NCBI GenBank assembly: GCA_017463255.1 | Contig: JAFTPP010000028.1 | Location: 1 to 64,000, forward strand | Direction: 5' to 3' | Source: Lachnospiraceae bacterium | GTDB lineage: Bacteria; Bacillota; Clostridia; Lachnospirales; Lachnospiraceae | DNA length: 64,000 nt | Shown: one piece after another, positions 22,998-31,587 of the stretch | Numbering within the stretch: the first letter of the stretch is position 1 | How the letters are laid out: each line of letters starts with the position of its first letter | Position numbers and translations under genes: made by a program | The notes under the pieces: model-generated | The model's database searches: none | What the model was told of the DNA's origin: nothing | The model's input: only the letters and a program-made list of their open reading frames with translations

Positions 22998-25807
22998 TAT
23001 TCTTCACCCAGTTTCAATGCTTTGGTTATATTCATCTTGAATACAATAATTGCAAGAACTAACAGGCACACCGCCATGGTAATACCTACAACCGAATACA
23101 GTCTTACCATATCGGAAGTCTGTGTAATAAGTGTTAACGGCAACACCTGGTTTGTGGTAGAATATGCCGTCTGTAAAATCGGAACAAACAACTGATATGC
23201 AACCGTTCCGATTGCTATACCGCTTAAGATAGAATAAAAACCTGAGAATATCTGTTCATTGGTCAACATATGTAACACTTCGCCTTTATGCATACCAAAA
23301 GCTCTGAGTACACCAAACATTAACTCTCTTGAACGGATGGACATAATCCAGTAAATCAGATATCCCACTGCACATAAAATAATCATAACGATAAAGCTCA
23401 TGGTTAACACACCGTTCATTCCCTGTAACAATGGATCTTCCACAACTTTTTGCAGCTCCTCCGAGCGGTCTACATACATCTTAAGTGGAGCATCGTTTTC
23501 TTCTACCCACTCATAGAACGCATCTGTGGACTTGCCTTCCTCCATATCAATCCATACCTGATACGGTGTAATGCCCCAGTACTGTTGTAAAGTAGATAAA
23601 TGAGCCACAACCATATAATTATCATTTTTTACAATGTCACCGTTCTCATCTATGGTTACAACTTCAGGCTCATAGGTAGGCCAATAATCAAAGAATCCTA
23701 CAATCAGTCCGCCGGCGCTTTCACCCGAAATATTATTAAATGTAAAATAATCACCGACAGCATATCCTAACTTATCCCTAAAGTTAGCTGATAAAAGAAC
23801 TCCGTTTGGTGCTACGGCAAGGTCATTTAAATATTGGTAATATGGTTGCGCCAATAATTCGTCATCCAAATGGGTTACCTGCCCAAACTCTTTGGTGTGA
23901 ATTCCCAATATTTCCACTGCACTTCGTCTGTTGGAAGCACCTGCAAAATAACCTCTGGTATCTATAAACACCTTGGTATAATTTTTAGCACCTTCCAATG
24001 TCTCAAATCTTGAATAATCCGGTTCGTAATACTGGAATTCAATGTTTGGATTCATCTTGGTTTCCATCAGGTTGTCTTCCCAGACTTCCTGCATTACAAT
24101 ATCTGCACCCTCCAAGTATTCGGTGTTATTTAATGTGTTTTGCAAAATAGTACGTGCAGAAACCGCATTAAACATACCTAAGGAAACGGTTAAAATCATA
24201 AACAACATAATATACTGCTGTTTTCGTCCGTTTTTAATGGTCTCCATAAAAGAGGCATAGCTTGCCGGTCTCCATCTTTTTCTTCCGATTAAGTAAATCA
24301 ATTTAACAATCAAAGGTTGCACACGCAGTAACAGCATACCGAAGCCTAAGATAAACAAAGAAGAACTTACATACAAAAGAGGATCCAATGCCTCGCCCTT
24401 GACGGCACTTTCCAATAAACTTGAGGTATGTTTTGAAAAGTTGTAATATCCGTAAACGGAAATGCCTAAGAAAATAATATCAAGAAAACATTTTTCCCAC
24501 CATGATTTTTTCTTCAGGGCCTTTTGCTGTTTTAAATTAACAATGGATACCTTACTATGCTTTAAGGCAGGAATGGTCATAATTAAAACCGACACTCCTA
24601 CTGCAATAAATGCGTATACAAAAACATCCCATGTATAAGATACTGTCAATTCCCTGCGGATTCCGAATTCCAAGAAATTATCCGCAGAACCTAATATCCT
24701 GCAGAACACACTTCCTAAAGGAAGTCCCCCAAGGACACCAATTCCCGAAAGCATAATGCTTTGATATAAATACAAGCGGAAAATCTGTCCCCTGGATGCA
24801 CCACGGCTTTTCATCACTGAAATATCATTCCGCTCCATTTCATACATCTGGCATGAAATCATGAAAAGGAATGCACATAAAAGCAACATTACAGGCACTT
24901 GTAAAATAAATAACGTAGTGCTGATACGTGACTCTTTTGACGTGTAATTATTTACAACATCAATAAAATCCAAATCAGAAATAGTACTTCTGTAAGCACT
25001 TTCTTCTAACAGGTAAGTTGCTTCCTGTTGCAAATGCACTGCCTGGGTTGCCACAATATCCTCATATTCAAACAAGGCATAATACTTACAGGTCAGATTG
25101 TAATGTCTTGCATTATCCCCCGTAAAGCTTTCCCTAAACAAATCCTCGTCCATCATGAGAACCGTTCCCATAGCTTCCGGTCTTTCCTGCCAGTAAAAAT
25201 CATTTCTGTCCGTTGCCTCATAAACACCATTGATTTTTATTTTTACCGGTGTCCCGTCAGCATAAGTAAAATCTTCAAATTCATAACATTCCCCAACAAT
25301 AACACTTAAGTTAAGTAATGTATTCTGACTGATAATAACCTCTACATAGCCATTTTCATCAACGCCGTCTTCTGAATACATTTCACCTTCCACCATGGTA
25401 ATATGTTCAGGAAGGCCGGACATATAAGAAAGTCTCATGCCTTTTGCGTCGTTATCCTCTCTGTCATGCACTGAATATGCTTCCTTGGAAACGACTGCAT
25501 AATAAACAATATTCTCTTTTACGGTTAAGCCAAGTCTGTCAGAAAGACCTTCTGTAAAGTTTTCCATGTTGTTCATGGTAACTCCGCCTTCTTCTTTCTG
25601 TGACATGGTAATCATATCAATGGCAACCGGCCATTCACCGTTTAATTTTAAATAATCATCAAATTCATCCTGAAGCATACGGTTGTAAACTGCATTCCTA
25701 TACATAGGATAACTTGCTGCAGTTGCAACCAAAAGAACGCTTCCTAATAAGAGGCAAAAGAATAACCATTTCTTATGCCACATTTTTCGAACCATTACTC
25801 CAAGCAT
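22997..25807 (-). CDS. FtsX-type ABC transporter permease, large (936 aa)
   Basis: One membrane span near residues 14-33, a large extracytoplasmic domain (35-295), a membrane block at about 297-425 with RGASRGQIFRLYLYQ (a FtsX-family coupling motif), another near 460-550, a second large outer domain, and a final FtsX block at about 785-930 with RAFGMHKGEVLHML. It therefore carries two FtsX modules in one chain, enough for a full transporter with the two ATPases encoded next. MacB-type permeases do not move substrates through the membrane but drive release or extrusion of peptides and lipids. It overlaps its neighbours by 13 and 1 bases. Confidence 0.88.
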   Translation of the reverse strand: MLGVMVRKMWHKKWLFFCLLLGSVLLVATAASYPMYRNAVYNRMLQDEFDDYLKLNGEWPVAIDMITMSQKEEGGVTMNNMENFTEGLSDRLGLTVKENIVYYAVVSKEAYSVHDREDNDAKGMRLSYMSGLPEHITMVEGEMYSEDGVDENGYVEVIISQNTLLNLSVIVGECYEFEDFTYADGTPVKIKINGVYEATDRNDFYWQERPEAMGTVLMMDEDLFRESFTGDNARHYNLTCKYYALFEYEDIVATQAVHLQQEATYLLEESAYRSTISDLDFIDVVNNYTSKESRISTTLFILQVPVMLLLCAFLFMISCQMYEMERNDISVMKSRGASRGQIFRLYLYQSIMLSGIGVLGGLPLGSVFCRILGSADNFLEFGIRRELTVSYTWDVFVYAFIAVGVSVLIMTIPALKHSKVSIVNLKQQKALKKKSWWEKCFLDIIFLGISVYGYYNFSKHTSSLLESAVKGEALDPLLYVSSSLFILGFGMLLLRVQPLIVKLIYLIGRKRWRPASYASFMETIKNGRKQQYIMLFMILTVSLGMFNAVSARTILQNTLNNTEYLEGADIVMQEVWEDNLMETKMNPNIEFQYYEPDYSRFETLEGAKNYTKVFIDTRGYFAGASNRRSAVEILGIHTKEFGQVTHLDDELLAQPYYQYLNDLAVAPNGVLLSANFRDKLGYAVGDYFTFNNISGESAGGLIVGFFDYWPTYEPEVVTIDENGDIVKNDNYMVVAHLSTLQQYWGITPYQVWIDMEEGKSTDAFYEWVEENDAPLKMYVDRSEELQKVVEDPLLQGMNGVLTMSFIVMIILCAVGYLIYWIMSIRSRELMFGVLRAFGMHKGEVLHMLTNEQIFSGFYSILSGIAIGTVAYQLFVPILQTAYSTTNQVLPLTLITQTSDMVRLYSVVGITMAVCLLVLAIIVFKMNITKALKLGEE

Positions 25808-27900
25808 ATAGTCATTCCTTCCTCAATTCCTTCTATTACCCAGTAATTATTCACATCATGACCACCGGCAATAAAGCTTTTTGCTGTTACTCTTCCGTAG
25901 TCATCCATAACATAAACATAAGTCTGTCCTGATTTGACAAAAACAGCCTTTGAAGGCACTAACACTACTCCGGATACCTTTCTCGGATTTCCTGTCACGT
26001 CATAGGAGGTCCTTTCAAAATAGCTGATTTCCGGAGATTTTCCCATTTCTTCCAAACGGGCAAGAATTTCATCCGGCAATTTGATATATGCCTGATCAGA
26101 ATGCATTTTTCCATTCATGGCATCTGTTGTTACCGTTATGACTTTTCCCGGAACGGCTACTTTGTTGCCATCCTTATCTCTGTATTCAATCTGCATTTCA
26201 TTGCCGTAATTCAATACCTGATTGGTATTACTTACACGCAAATAGCAAGTGTCAGGAGAAGCAATATACATAAGGTTTTCATTATAGTACAAAGAATCCC
26301 CTGTTCTTTTTTCCGAACGCCAGATAACAATTCCGTCAGCATTTGCCAAAATTTCCGTTGTGGCATAAGCCTCTTCCATCTCTAAAATCTCAGCTTCTAA
26401 CAGGTCAATGCTTTCCTGCTTTAATGCAATCTGTTCATTCAGGTTCTCAATTTCTTTTGCAGTAAAGTTGGCATCTTCATCATATAATCTGTCAACGATA
26501 TCCTGCTTTCTTTCGTACATTCTTGTGAGATTAAGCTTCTTTTCTTCTAACAAAAGAGCATCACCTTCTACCGTAATGGTTGCAACCACATCTCCTTTTT
26601 TCACAGTGGCATAACGGTCAATTTCATATTGTACGAACTGAGGTGTACCATGTTCCAAATCATAAGTAACCACTTCATAGTCAGGATAATTAATCTGTCC
26701 GCCACCATTAAAGTAGGTCTGGAAAATCTGTTTATGTAATACCTGGGTCTTTTCACCATAGGTAACGTAATCAGACAAAAGAACAGAATCCCCTTCACTA
26801 ATGCCGCTTAAAATTTCAGTATATACACCATCTGTATAGCCTTCTTCCACATATACCTTGCTATTACTGCCATCCTCTACACAATAGACATAGCTTCTGG
26901 AGCCGTCTGCATGTAAAGCATCATTAGAAACAGAAAGACACTGCTTTACTTCTTCGTGGATTACCGTTAATACTGCAAGAGAACCAAAGGCAATCTCATT
27001 TTGAGGATCATCTATGATAAAAGTAGAATATAATGTCTTGCCTGCAAGTATCAGGCTTTCATACTCTTCATGCTCATATGGAACATATTCTACATCATAG
27101 TTTTTTCCGTTTACAGAAACAAAATACCTGCTTGCCTTGTCTAATTCCTCCTCGGTCAAATACTCTACACGGATTGATTTTTCCGACTCATCTAATAGGG
27201 AAATGACTGATGTTCCCGCTCCTACTTTATCTCCTTTGGAATAACCGCCAAGAGCGGCTACGGTTCCTTCAGCTTCTGCCTTAATAACTACATTTTTCCC
27301 CTGAGCTGTAAGTTCTGTAAGCTGTTCATTATAATAATTATAATCTAATTCATATAATGCCTGCTTTGTAGCATATAACTCATTTAATCCGCTTAATTCA
27401 AGCTCTAATATGGAAACCTGATGATTTAACCGTTCTGTTTCTGCAATTACAATTTGAGCTCTTTCCTTTTTATCTGCAATTGTTTCTTTTTTTGCTTCGA
27501 TTTGTTCTGTTAAATCTGCAAGTTCTTTCTGATGGCTTTCTAATAATTCTTCCAATTTTTCTTCCATATTGGAAATGGACTCTGCCACACTGGTCTCATC
27601 CCCGTAAGCAAGCACGTCACCTTTTGTTACTTCCTGGCCCGGGAATTTTTCATAATGACTAAAGGTCATGCTATCTTCAAAGGCATAAGTAGTAATCTTT
27701 GGATTCACTACTCCCATAAATGTTTCGTATTTATACAAGTCCCGATATGCTGCCTGCTCAATGTTGGCGGTTGCATTCACGGGGTCAATCAGTTCAATGG
27801 AGGAAGAGTCGGTTTCCTTCGTTGCTTTCCCACAACCCGCGCATATTGCCAGTATTAATGATATGGAAAGAAAGCCTTTATACAGTCGCTTTTTTGTCAT
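25795..27900 (-). CDS. Periplasmic-adaptor-like lipoprotein with two HlyD/RND adaptor halves
   Basis: 701 residues. A lipobox (LILAICAGCGK, Cys near residue 23) anchors it to the outer face of the membrane. The first half has a long coiled coil (about residues 105-190, rich in Glu/Lys/Leu heptads) flanked by lipoyl/barrel strands; the second half repeats this, with a coiled coil at about 450-540 and barrel strands after it. So two adaptor units are fused in tandem, about twice the normal size. It overlaps the upstream adaptor by 4 bases and the permease by 13. In Gram-positive bacteria such adaptors couple MacB-like permeases to substrate capture. Confidence 0.82.
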   Translation of the reverse strand: MTKKRLYKGFLSISLILAICAGCGKATKETDSSSIELIDPVNATANIEQAAYRDLYKYETFMGVVNPKITTYAFEDSMTFSHYEKFPGQEVTKGDVLAYGDETSVAESISNMEEKLEELLESHQKELADLTEQIEAKKETIADKKERAQIVIAETERLNHQVSILELELSGLNELYATKQALYELDYNYYNEQLTELTAQGKNVVIKAEAEGTVAALGGYSKGDKVGAGTSVISLLDESEKSIRVEYLTEEELDKASRYFVSVNGKNYDVEYVPYEHEEYESLILAGKTLYSTFIIDDPQNEIAFGSLAVLTVIHEEVKQCLSVSNDALHADGSRSYVYCVEDGSNSKVYVEEGYTDGVYTEILSGISEGDSVLLSDYVTYGEKTQVLHKQIFQTYFNGGGQINYPDYEVVTYDLEHGTPQFVQYEIDRYATVKKGDVVATITVEGDALLLEEKKLNLTRMYERKQDIVDRLYDEDANFTAKEIENLNEQIALKQESIDLLEAEILEMEEAYATTEILANADGIVIWRSEKRTGDSLYYNENLMYIASPDTCYLRVSNTNQVLNYGNEMQIEYRDKDGNKVAVPGKVITVTTDAMNGKMHSDQAYIKLPDEILARLEEMGKSPEISYFERTSYDVTGNPRKVSGVVLVPSKAVFVKSGQTYVYVMDDYGRVTAKSFIAGGHDVNNYWVIEGIEEGMTICLE

Positions 27901-28994
27901 CGCAATACAACCTTGTCCCCTTCTTCAAGACCACTTAAGATCTCGACATATTCCTTTGTCCGAAGACCGATTTCTACCCATTTGGTTTCCTGAGTTCCAT
28001 CTTCCTTCATAACGTATACAAAATATTTATCATCCATGCTGTGTAAAGCCTTCGGTGCCACACATAATGCATCTTCCCTGCTGCTTAACACTAACACAAT
28101 ATTTCCTCTGGCACCGATGTTTACTTTACCCACATCGCCATCCGCCATAATAAAACGCAAGCCTTCCTCATCTGCCTTATCAAGTTCATAAGGTAATACT
28201 TCATAAGTTCCCTTATTATCACCGGTAATAACTTCCATCATAACAGGAACACCTTCTGTAAAATAAATGGCATCCTCCGGTTTATCCCCTATAAACAGAC
28301 ACTCGTCACTGTCGGTAATGGTAAAAATACGCTCATCGGCAACGGTAAGAGTCCCTTCCATCTTAGGCTTAACATACACAACCGTTCCGCTCATGGTAGC
28401 ATACAGTTTTCCGTCTTCAATCTGCGCTTTAAGCTCTTCTAACTTAAGTCTTGCTATGTACAAAGCATCTTCGTAATCCTCAATGGTATACTCATACGCA
28501 CTCTCAATCTGAGCAAGTCTTTCTTCATGAGGCTCGGCGTCAAAATAAGTACGATAGTTATACTCATATTCCGCATTCTCAATGGCTATTTCCAGTTCCT
28601 TTTGCGAAAGAACCTGATTTAACATTATTTCCGCTCTTTCTATTGCATACTCAAGTTCAGCAATCTGAGTTTCAAGACTATCTGCCGTTAAGGTAGCCAT
28701 AAGTTGTCCCTTTTTGACTTTGTCTCCTTCTTTGACATACACTTCTTCAATTACTTTTCCATCCACAGCAAAACTTAAGCCGTCCGAATGAACTGCTTTA
28801 TACTGACTCCTTACTGTAACCGTTTCCTGTAAATCCTGTCTTGTAACCGCCGCAATACCGTACTCCGGTTCCTCTGCTTCTTTTTCCAAAAGCACCAGAT
28901 TATCGTCCTTAGCGCCGCCTTTTCCGCAGGCTGTCATCATCGCAAGTATGAATGAAATTGCTGTGATTTTTATTCTTTTAGATTTCATATACAT
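27897..28994 (-). CDS. HlyD/MacA-like adaptor lipoprotein
   Basis: About 365 residues. Signal peptide and lipobox FILAMMTACGKGG near residue 20. Then a lipoyl-like strand set (VYVKEGDKVKKGQLMATLTA, typical of MacA/HlyD), a coiled coil at about 115-195 and a beta-barrel/C-terminal domain ending VEILSGLEEGDKVVLR. The frame extends to a TTG at 29003, but the ATG at 28994 with AGGA upstream is the likelier start. It is the first gene of the export operon and overlaps the second adaptor by 4 bases. Confidence 0.87.
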   Translation of the reverse strand: MYMKSKRIKITAISFILAMMTACGKGGAKDDNLVLLEKEAEEPEYGIAAVTRQDLQETVTVRSQYKAVHSDGLSFAVDGKVIEEVYVKEGDKVKKGQLMATLTADSLETQIAELEYAIERAEIMLNQVLSQKELEIAIENAEYEYNYRTYFDAEPHEERLAQIESAYEYTIEDYEDALYIARLKLEELKAQIEDGKLYATMSGTVVYVKPKMEGTLTVADERIFTITDSDECLFIGDKPEDAIYFTEGVPVMMEVITGDNKGTYEVLPYELDKADEEGLRFIMADGDVGKVNIGARGNIVLVLSSREDALCVAPKALHSMDDKYFVYVMKEDGTQETKWVEIGLRTKEYVEILSGLEEGDKVVLR

Positions 28995-29085
28995 ATCGCC
29001 CAATCCTATAATAAAACTAATTGTGATTATTATAACTTTTCACTAAATAACTGTCTAGTTTACAAAGTAACCTAACAAAAAATTC

Positions 29086-29112
29086 ACATTTTGTTCACAG
29101 ATGCATATATTA
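29086..29112 (+). promoter_or_regulatory. Sigma-K/sigma-E-like sporulation promoter of sleC
   Basis: AC (29086-29087), 16 bases, then CATATATTA (29104-29112), which fits the mother-cell -10 consensus CATANNNTA with an AC -35 element. It lies about 30 bases before the start codon of the spore cortex-lytic enzyme. Consensus fit by eye; sigma-E and sigma-K overlap in sequence preference. Confidence 0.5.
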
Positions 29113-29140
29113 CTCTTGAATAACTCCCATGAGGCTTGTC

Positions 29141-30397
29141 ATGATTCAACACATACCCTTCGAAAGCGGTACTTCCGTTACCGGAAATCTGCAGATTCAG
29201 GTTACTTCACGCCTGGGGCTGATACCTATCGAAAATGCAAGAGTAACCATCAGTTACAGCAATGACCCGGACACTGTTTTAGAACAGGTCAACACCAATA
29301 TCGTAGGGGAATCAGAAACTCTGACCCTACAGACGCCCCCTTTGGATTATAGCTTAGAGCCAGACTCTCCCCAGCCTTATTCTGTATATAACATTACTGT
29401 AGAAGCAGACGGTTATGAACCTCTGACCGTTCTTGGCAGTGAAATTCTTCCCAATGTAACTGCTATTCAGCCTATCAGACTCACTCCGTTAGAAGGTGTT
29501 GAAACTGATAGTGAAATTGTCATACCGCCTCACACTCTCTATGGTGATTACACTCCCAAAATACCGGAAGCCGAAGTAAAGCCTGTATCTGAAACAGGAG
29601 AAATTGTCTTAAGCAGAGTCGTAATTCCTGAAACCATTATCGTACACGACGGTCTGCCGGATGATTCATCTGCTACGAATTATTATGTAAACTATATTGA
29701 CTACATTAAAAATGTTGTCTCTTCCGAAATATATGCTACTTGGCCGGAATCGAGCCTTTATGCCAATACCCTTGCCATTATGAGCTTTACACTAAACCGT
29801 GTATTCACCGAATGGTACCGCAATCAGGGAAAACCTTTTACAATCACCAGTTCTACCGCTTATGACCAGAAGTGGATATACGGACGTAATATCTACGAAA
29901 ATGTAGGTCGTGTGGTAGATGACATTTTCAACAACTTTTTATCAAGACCCGGCATCAAACAGCCAATCTTAACCCAATATTGTAACGGTACCACCACAAC
30001 CTGCGCCGGCTTAAGTCAATGGGGATCCAAGTATCTGGGGGACGAAGGATACAGCCCTATTGAAATTATCCGATATTACTATGGAAATGATATGTATATC
30101 AATTCCAGCGAGTTTGTGTCCGGGGTCCCTTCCTCCTACCCCGGATACACACTAACCAGAGGTGCCAGTGGTGAAAAGGTGTTACAAATTCAAGAGCAGC
30201 TAAACCGTATCTCCCAGAACTATCCTTTGATTCCAAAGATTGCCGTAGACGGAATCTATGGACCAAACACGGCAGAAGCAGTCCGGGTCTTTCAGTCAGT
30301 ATTTAACTTGCCCCAAACAGGAACCATTAACGAAGCTACCTGGTATCGGATTTCCCAGATTTATGTAGGCGTCACAAGAATTGCTGAGCTTATTTAG
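29141..30397 (+). CDS. sleC: Spore cortex-lytic enzyme SleC (pre-pro form)
   Basis: About 418 residues, the normal SleC length. It is deposited in the spore and degrades cortex peptidoglycan on germination after activation by Csp proteases. Seen in order: an N-terminal beta domain (LQIQVTSRLGLIPIENARVT), IPPHTLYGDYTPKIPE, the propeptide junction IVHDGLPDDSSATNYYV, the catalytic SpoIID-like region (KNVVSSEIYATWPESSLYAN and VFTEWYRNQGKPFTITSSTA), then a peptidoglycan-binding domain (DGIYGPNTAEAVRVFQSVFN). The start at 29141 has GAGG six bases upstream; the ATG at 29129 has none. Presence of SleC implies a spore former. Confidence 0.88.
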   Translation: MIQHIPFESGTSVTGNLQIQVTSRLGLIPIENARVTISYSNDPDTVLEQVNTNIVGESETLTLQTPPLDYSLEPDSPQPYSVYNITVEADGYEPLTVLGSEILPNVTAIQPIRLTPLEGVETDSEIVIPPHTLYGDYTPKIPEAEVKPVSETGEIVLSRVVIPETIIVHDGLPDDSSATNYYVNYIDYIKNVVSSEIYATWPESSLYANTLAIMSFTLNRVFTEWYRNQGKPFTITSSTAYDQKWIYGRNIYENVGRVVDDIFNNFLSRPGIKQPILTQYCNGTTTTCAGLSQWGSKYLGDEGYSPIEIIRYYYGNDMYINSSEFVSGVPSSYPGYTLTRGASGEKVLQIQEQLNRISQNYPLIPKIAVDGIYGPNTAEAVRVFQSVFNLPQTGTINEATWYRISQIYVGVTRIAELI

Positions 30398-30416
30398 AAA
30401 ATTCTTCCTATTTCTT

Positions 30417-30456
30417 ATTCCGCAGGCTTAAAGGTCTGCGGAATCTTTATGTTTCT
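30417..30456 (+). terminator. Terminator after sleC
   Basis: Arms ATTCCGCAG and CTGCGGAAT with a 10-base loop, followed by CTTTATGTTTCTTT. It separates sleC from the convergent gene ending at 30485. Confidence 0.8.
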
Positions 30457-30484
30457 TTATTTCATTTCGAATCATCGTGTTAAT

Positions 30485-31204
30485 CTACTTTGTAAGCATC
30501 TCAACCTGTTTTTTGATTACTCTTAAATCCAATGGATTCTCCGTGGTTTCATAAGTAATCACCAGCTCCTTTCCCACCATAAAATTATTATTCGTATATA
30601 TGTTTACTTTTTTTACAAAGTCATTTGCATAATTATAGTTATCCATAAGCCCGGCATGTTCCCAATATGTAATCTTTCCGCTGTGCAAATTGATAATTGT
30701 AAAATCAGGATATATTGTAATCGTTTTCCCTAAGTTCTTAACTGTTAGGGGACGCTCATACTTATACATAATTTCATCACGGTGCTGATACAATAAATTC
30801 GCAATAATAACTTCCGATTTCGACCTTACTAACTCCCCCTGTTGCGTTTCATACTTTAATCCTTCCGGATAGAAAGTATTTTTCTCATAGATTTCCTCCT
30901 TCCACTTCTGAATCATTTCTTCTCTACTACCACTAATCGGTTTGATTAGCTTCTTTCGTTCTACACTTAATTGGTCATATATTTCAGCCGTTCGTTCCGG
31001 ATGATAATGCTTTAATAAATGCTTTAATTCTTTAAGATTCATTTCAAATATAGGTTTTAGTTCCAAATAATAATGCTTTTGTGCCAAGTCTTCTGCCAGT
31101 GAAAAATTATCTTGTTTTATGTATTTTCTATCCCACTTCTTCTTCGTTTCATTCATAAACTGTTGGTAGAAATATGTATGCTTTCCTTTCTTTTGCCATT
31201 TCAA
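30485..31204 (-). CDS. PD-(D/E)XK nuclease-like protein of unknown role; start probably lost or non-canonical
   Basis: 239 residues from a TTG. The C-terminal half has a nuclease-like layout: RSKSEVIIANLLYQ (Glu), TIYPDFTIINLHSG (Asp) and ITYWEHAGLMDN (Glu-His), in the order of the PD-(D/E)XK core. The frame stays open upstream to 31303 and encodes a helix plus ENAPKGCLKWQKKGKHTYFY, which fits the usual N-terminus of this Clostridial family (PEG-L-xxxx-G-YYQY). The only good ribosome site (AGGAGG near 31310) is followed eight bases later by ACG at 31303-31301, not ATG. So either the start codon was mutated or a rare start is used. Confidence 0.65.
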   Translation of the reverse strand: MKWQKKGKHTYFYQQFMNETKKKWDRKYIKQDNFSLAEDLAQKHYYLELKPIFEMNLKELKHLLKHYHPERTAEIYDQLSVERKKLIKPISGSREEMIQKWKEEIYEKNTFYPEGLKYETQQGELVRSKSEVIIANLLYQHRDEIMYKYERPLTVKNLGKTITIYPDFTIINLHSGKITYWEHAGLMDNYNYANDFVKKVNIYTNNNFMVGKELVITYETTENPLDLRVIKKQVEMLTK

Positions 31205-31317
31205 GCATCCTTTTGGTGCATTTTCTTCAAACCGGTTAATAATTCTTATGTAATTCTCTAAATTACTGATTTCCTCCTTGATTGCTTTTACTACTTTGTC
31301 CGTATTACTCTCCTCCT

Positions 31318-31491
31318 CTTACCATTAATGTAAAAATCTTTGTTATGGGTAGAAATTTATGCCTAGTTTAGATTTATCCAAATAGATTTTTCTTACCATG
31401 CACATGCAATGCCCGACATATGGGTAGATATTTAATTGAAAAAATAGAAATTCTTCTTACCATATCTGAATCCAAGACCGGTATGGTTAGA
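31318..31491. repeat. Three iterated inverted-repeat units CTTACCAT...ATGG(G/T)TAGA
   Basis: Three units at 31318-31353, 31392-31428 and 31456-31491 (36, 37, 36 bases). Each starts CTTACCAT and ends ATGGGTAGA (third: ATGGTTAGA), so the ends are near-complementary and each unit can fold; the inner 19-20 bases differ. Spacers are AT-rich and each contains a TAGATTT-like or TAGAAATT run. They fill the gap between clpB and the nuclease-like gene. They do not match a CRISPR, REP or terminator pattern. Confidence 0.6.
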
Positions 31492-31536
31492 TAAGTTATA
31501 GATTTTAATGAATTTTAGAAAGTTTATATAGAATTG

Positions 31537-31575
31537 TTTCACCCTATCCCCAACTCATGGGGGGATAGGATGAAA
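31537..31575 (-). terminator. 15-bp hairpin after clpB
   Basis: Arms TTTCACCCTATCCCC (31537-31551) and GGGGATAGGATGAAA (31561-31575) pair with one G-T type mismatch around a 9-base loop. It is just past the clpB stop. No U-run follows on the minus strand, so it may stabilise the transcript end rather than terminate. Confidence 0.55.
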
Positions 31576-31587
31576 TAAAGCTTAATA

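Noticed and set aside
31318-31491. Possible CRISPR array (36-37 bp units with AT-rich spacers)
   Set aside because: Only the unit ends are conserved; the interiors differ and there are no cas genes nearby, so this is not a CRISPR repeat.
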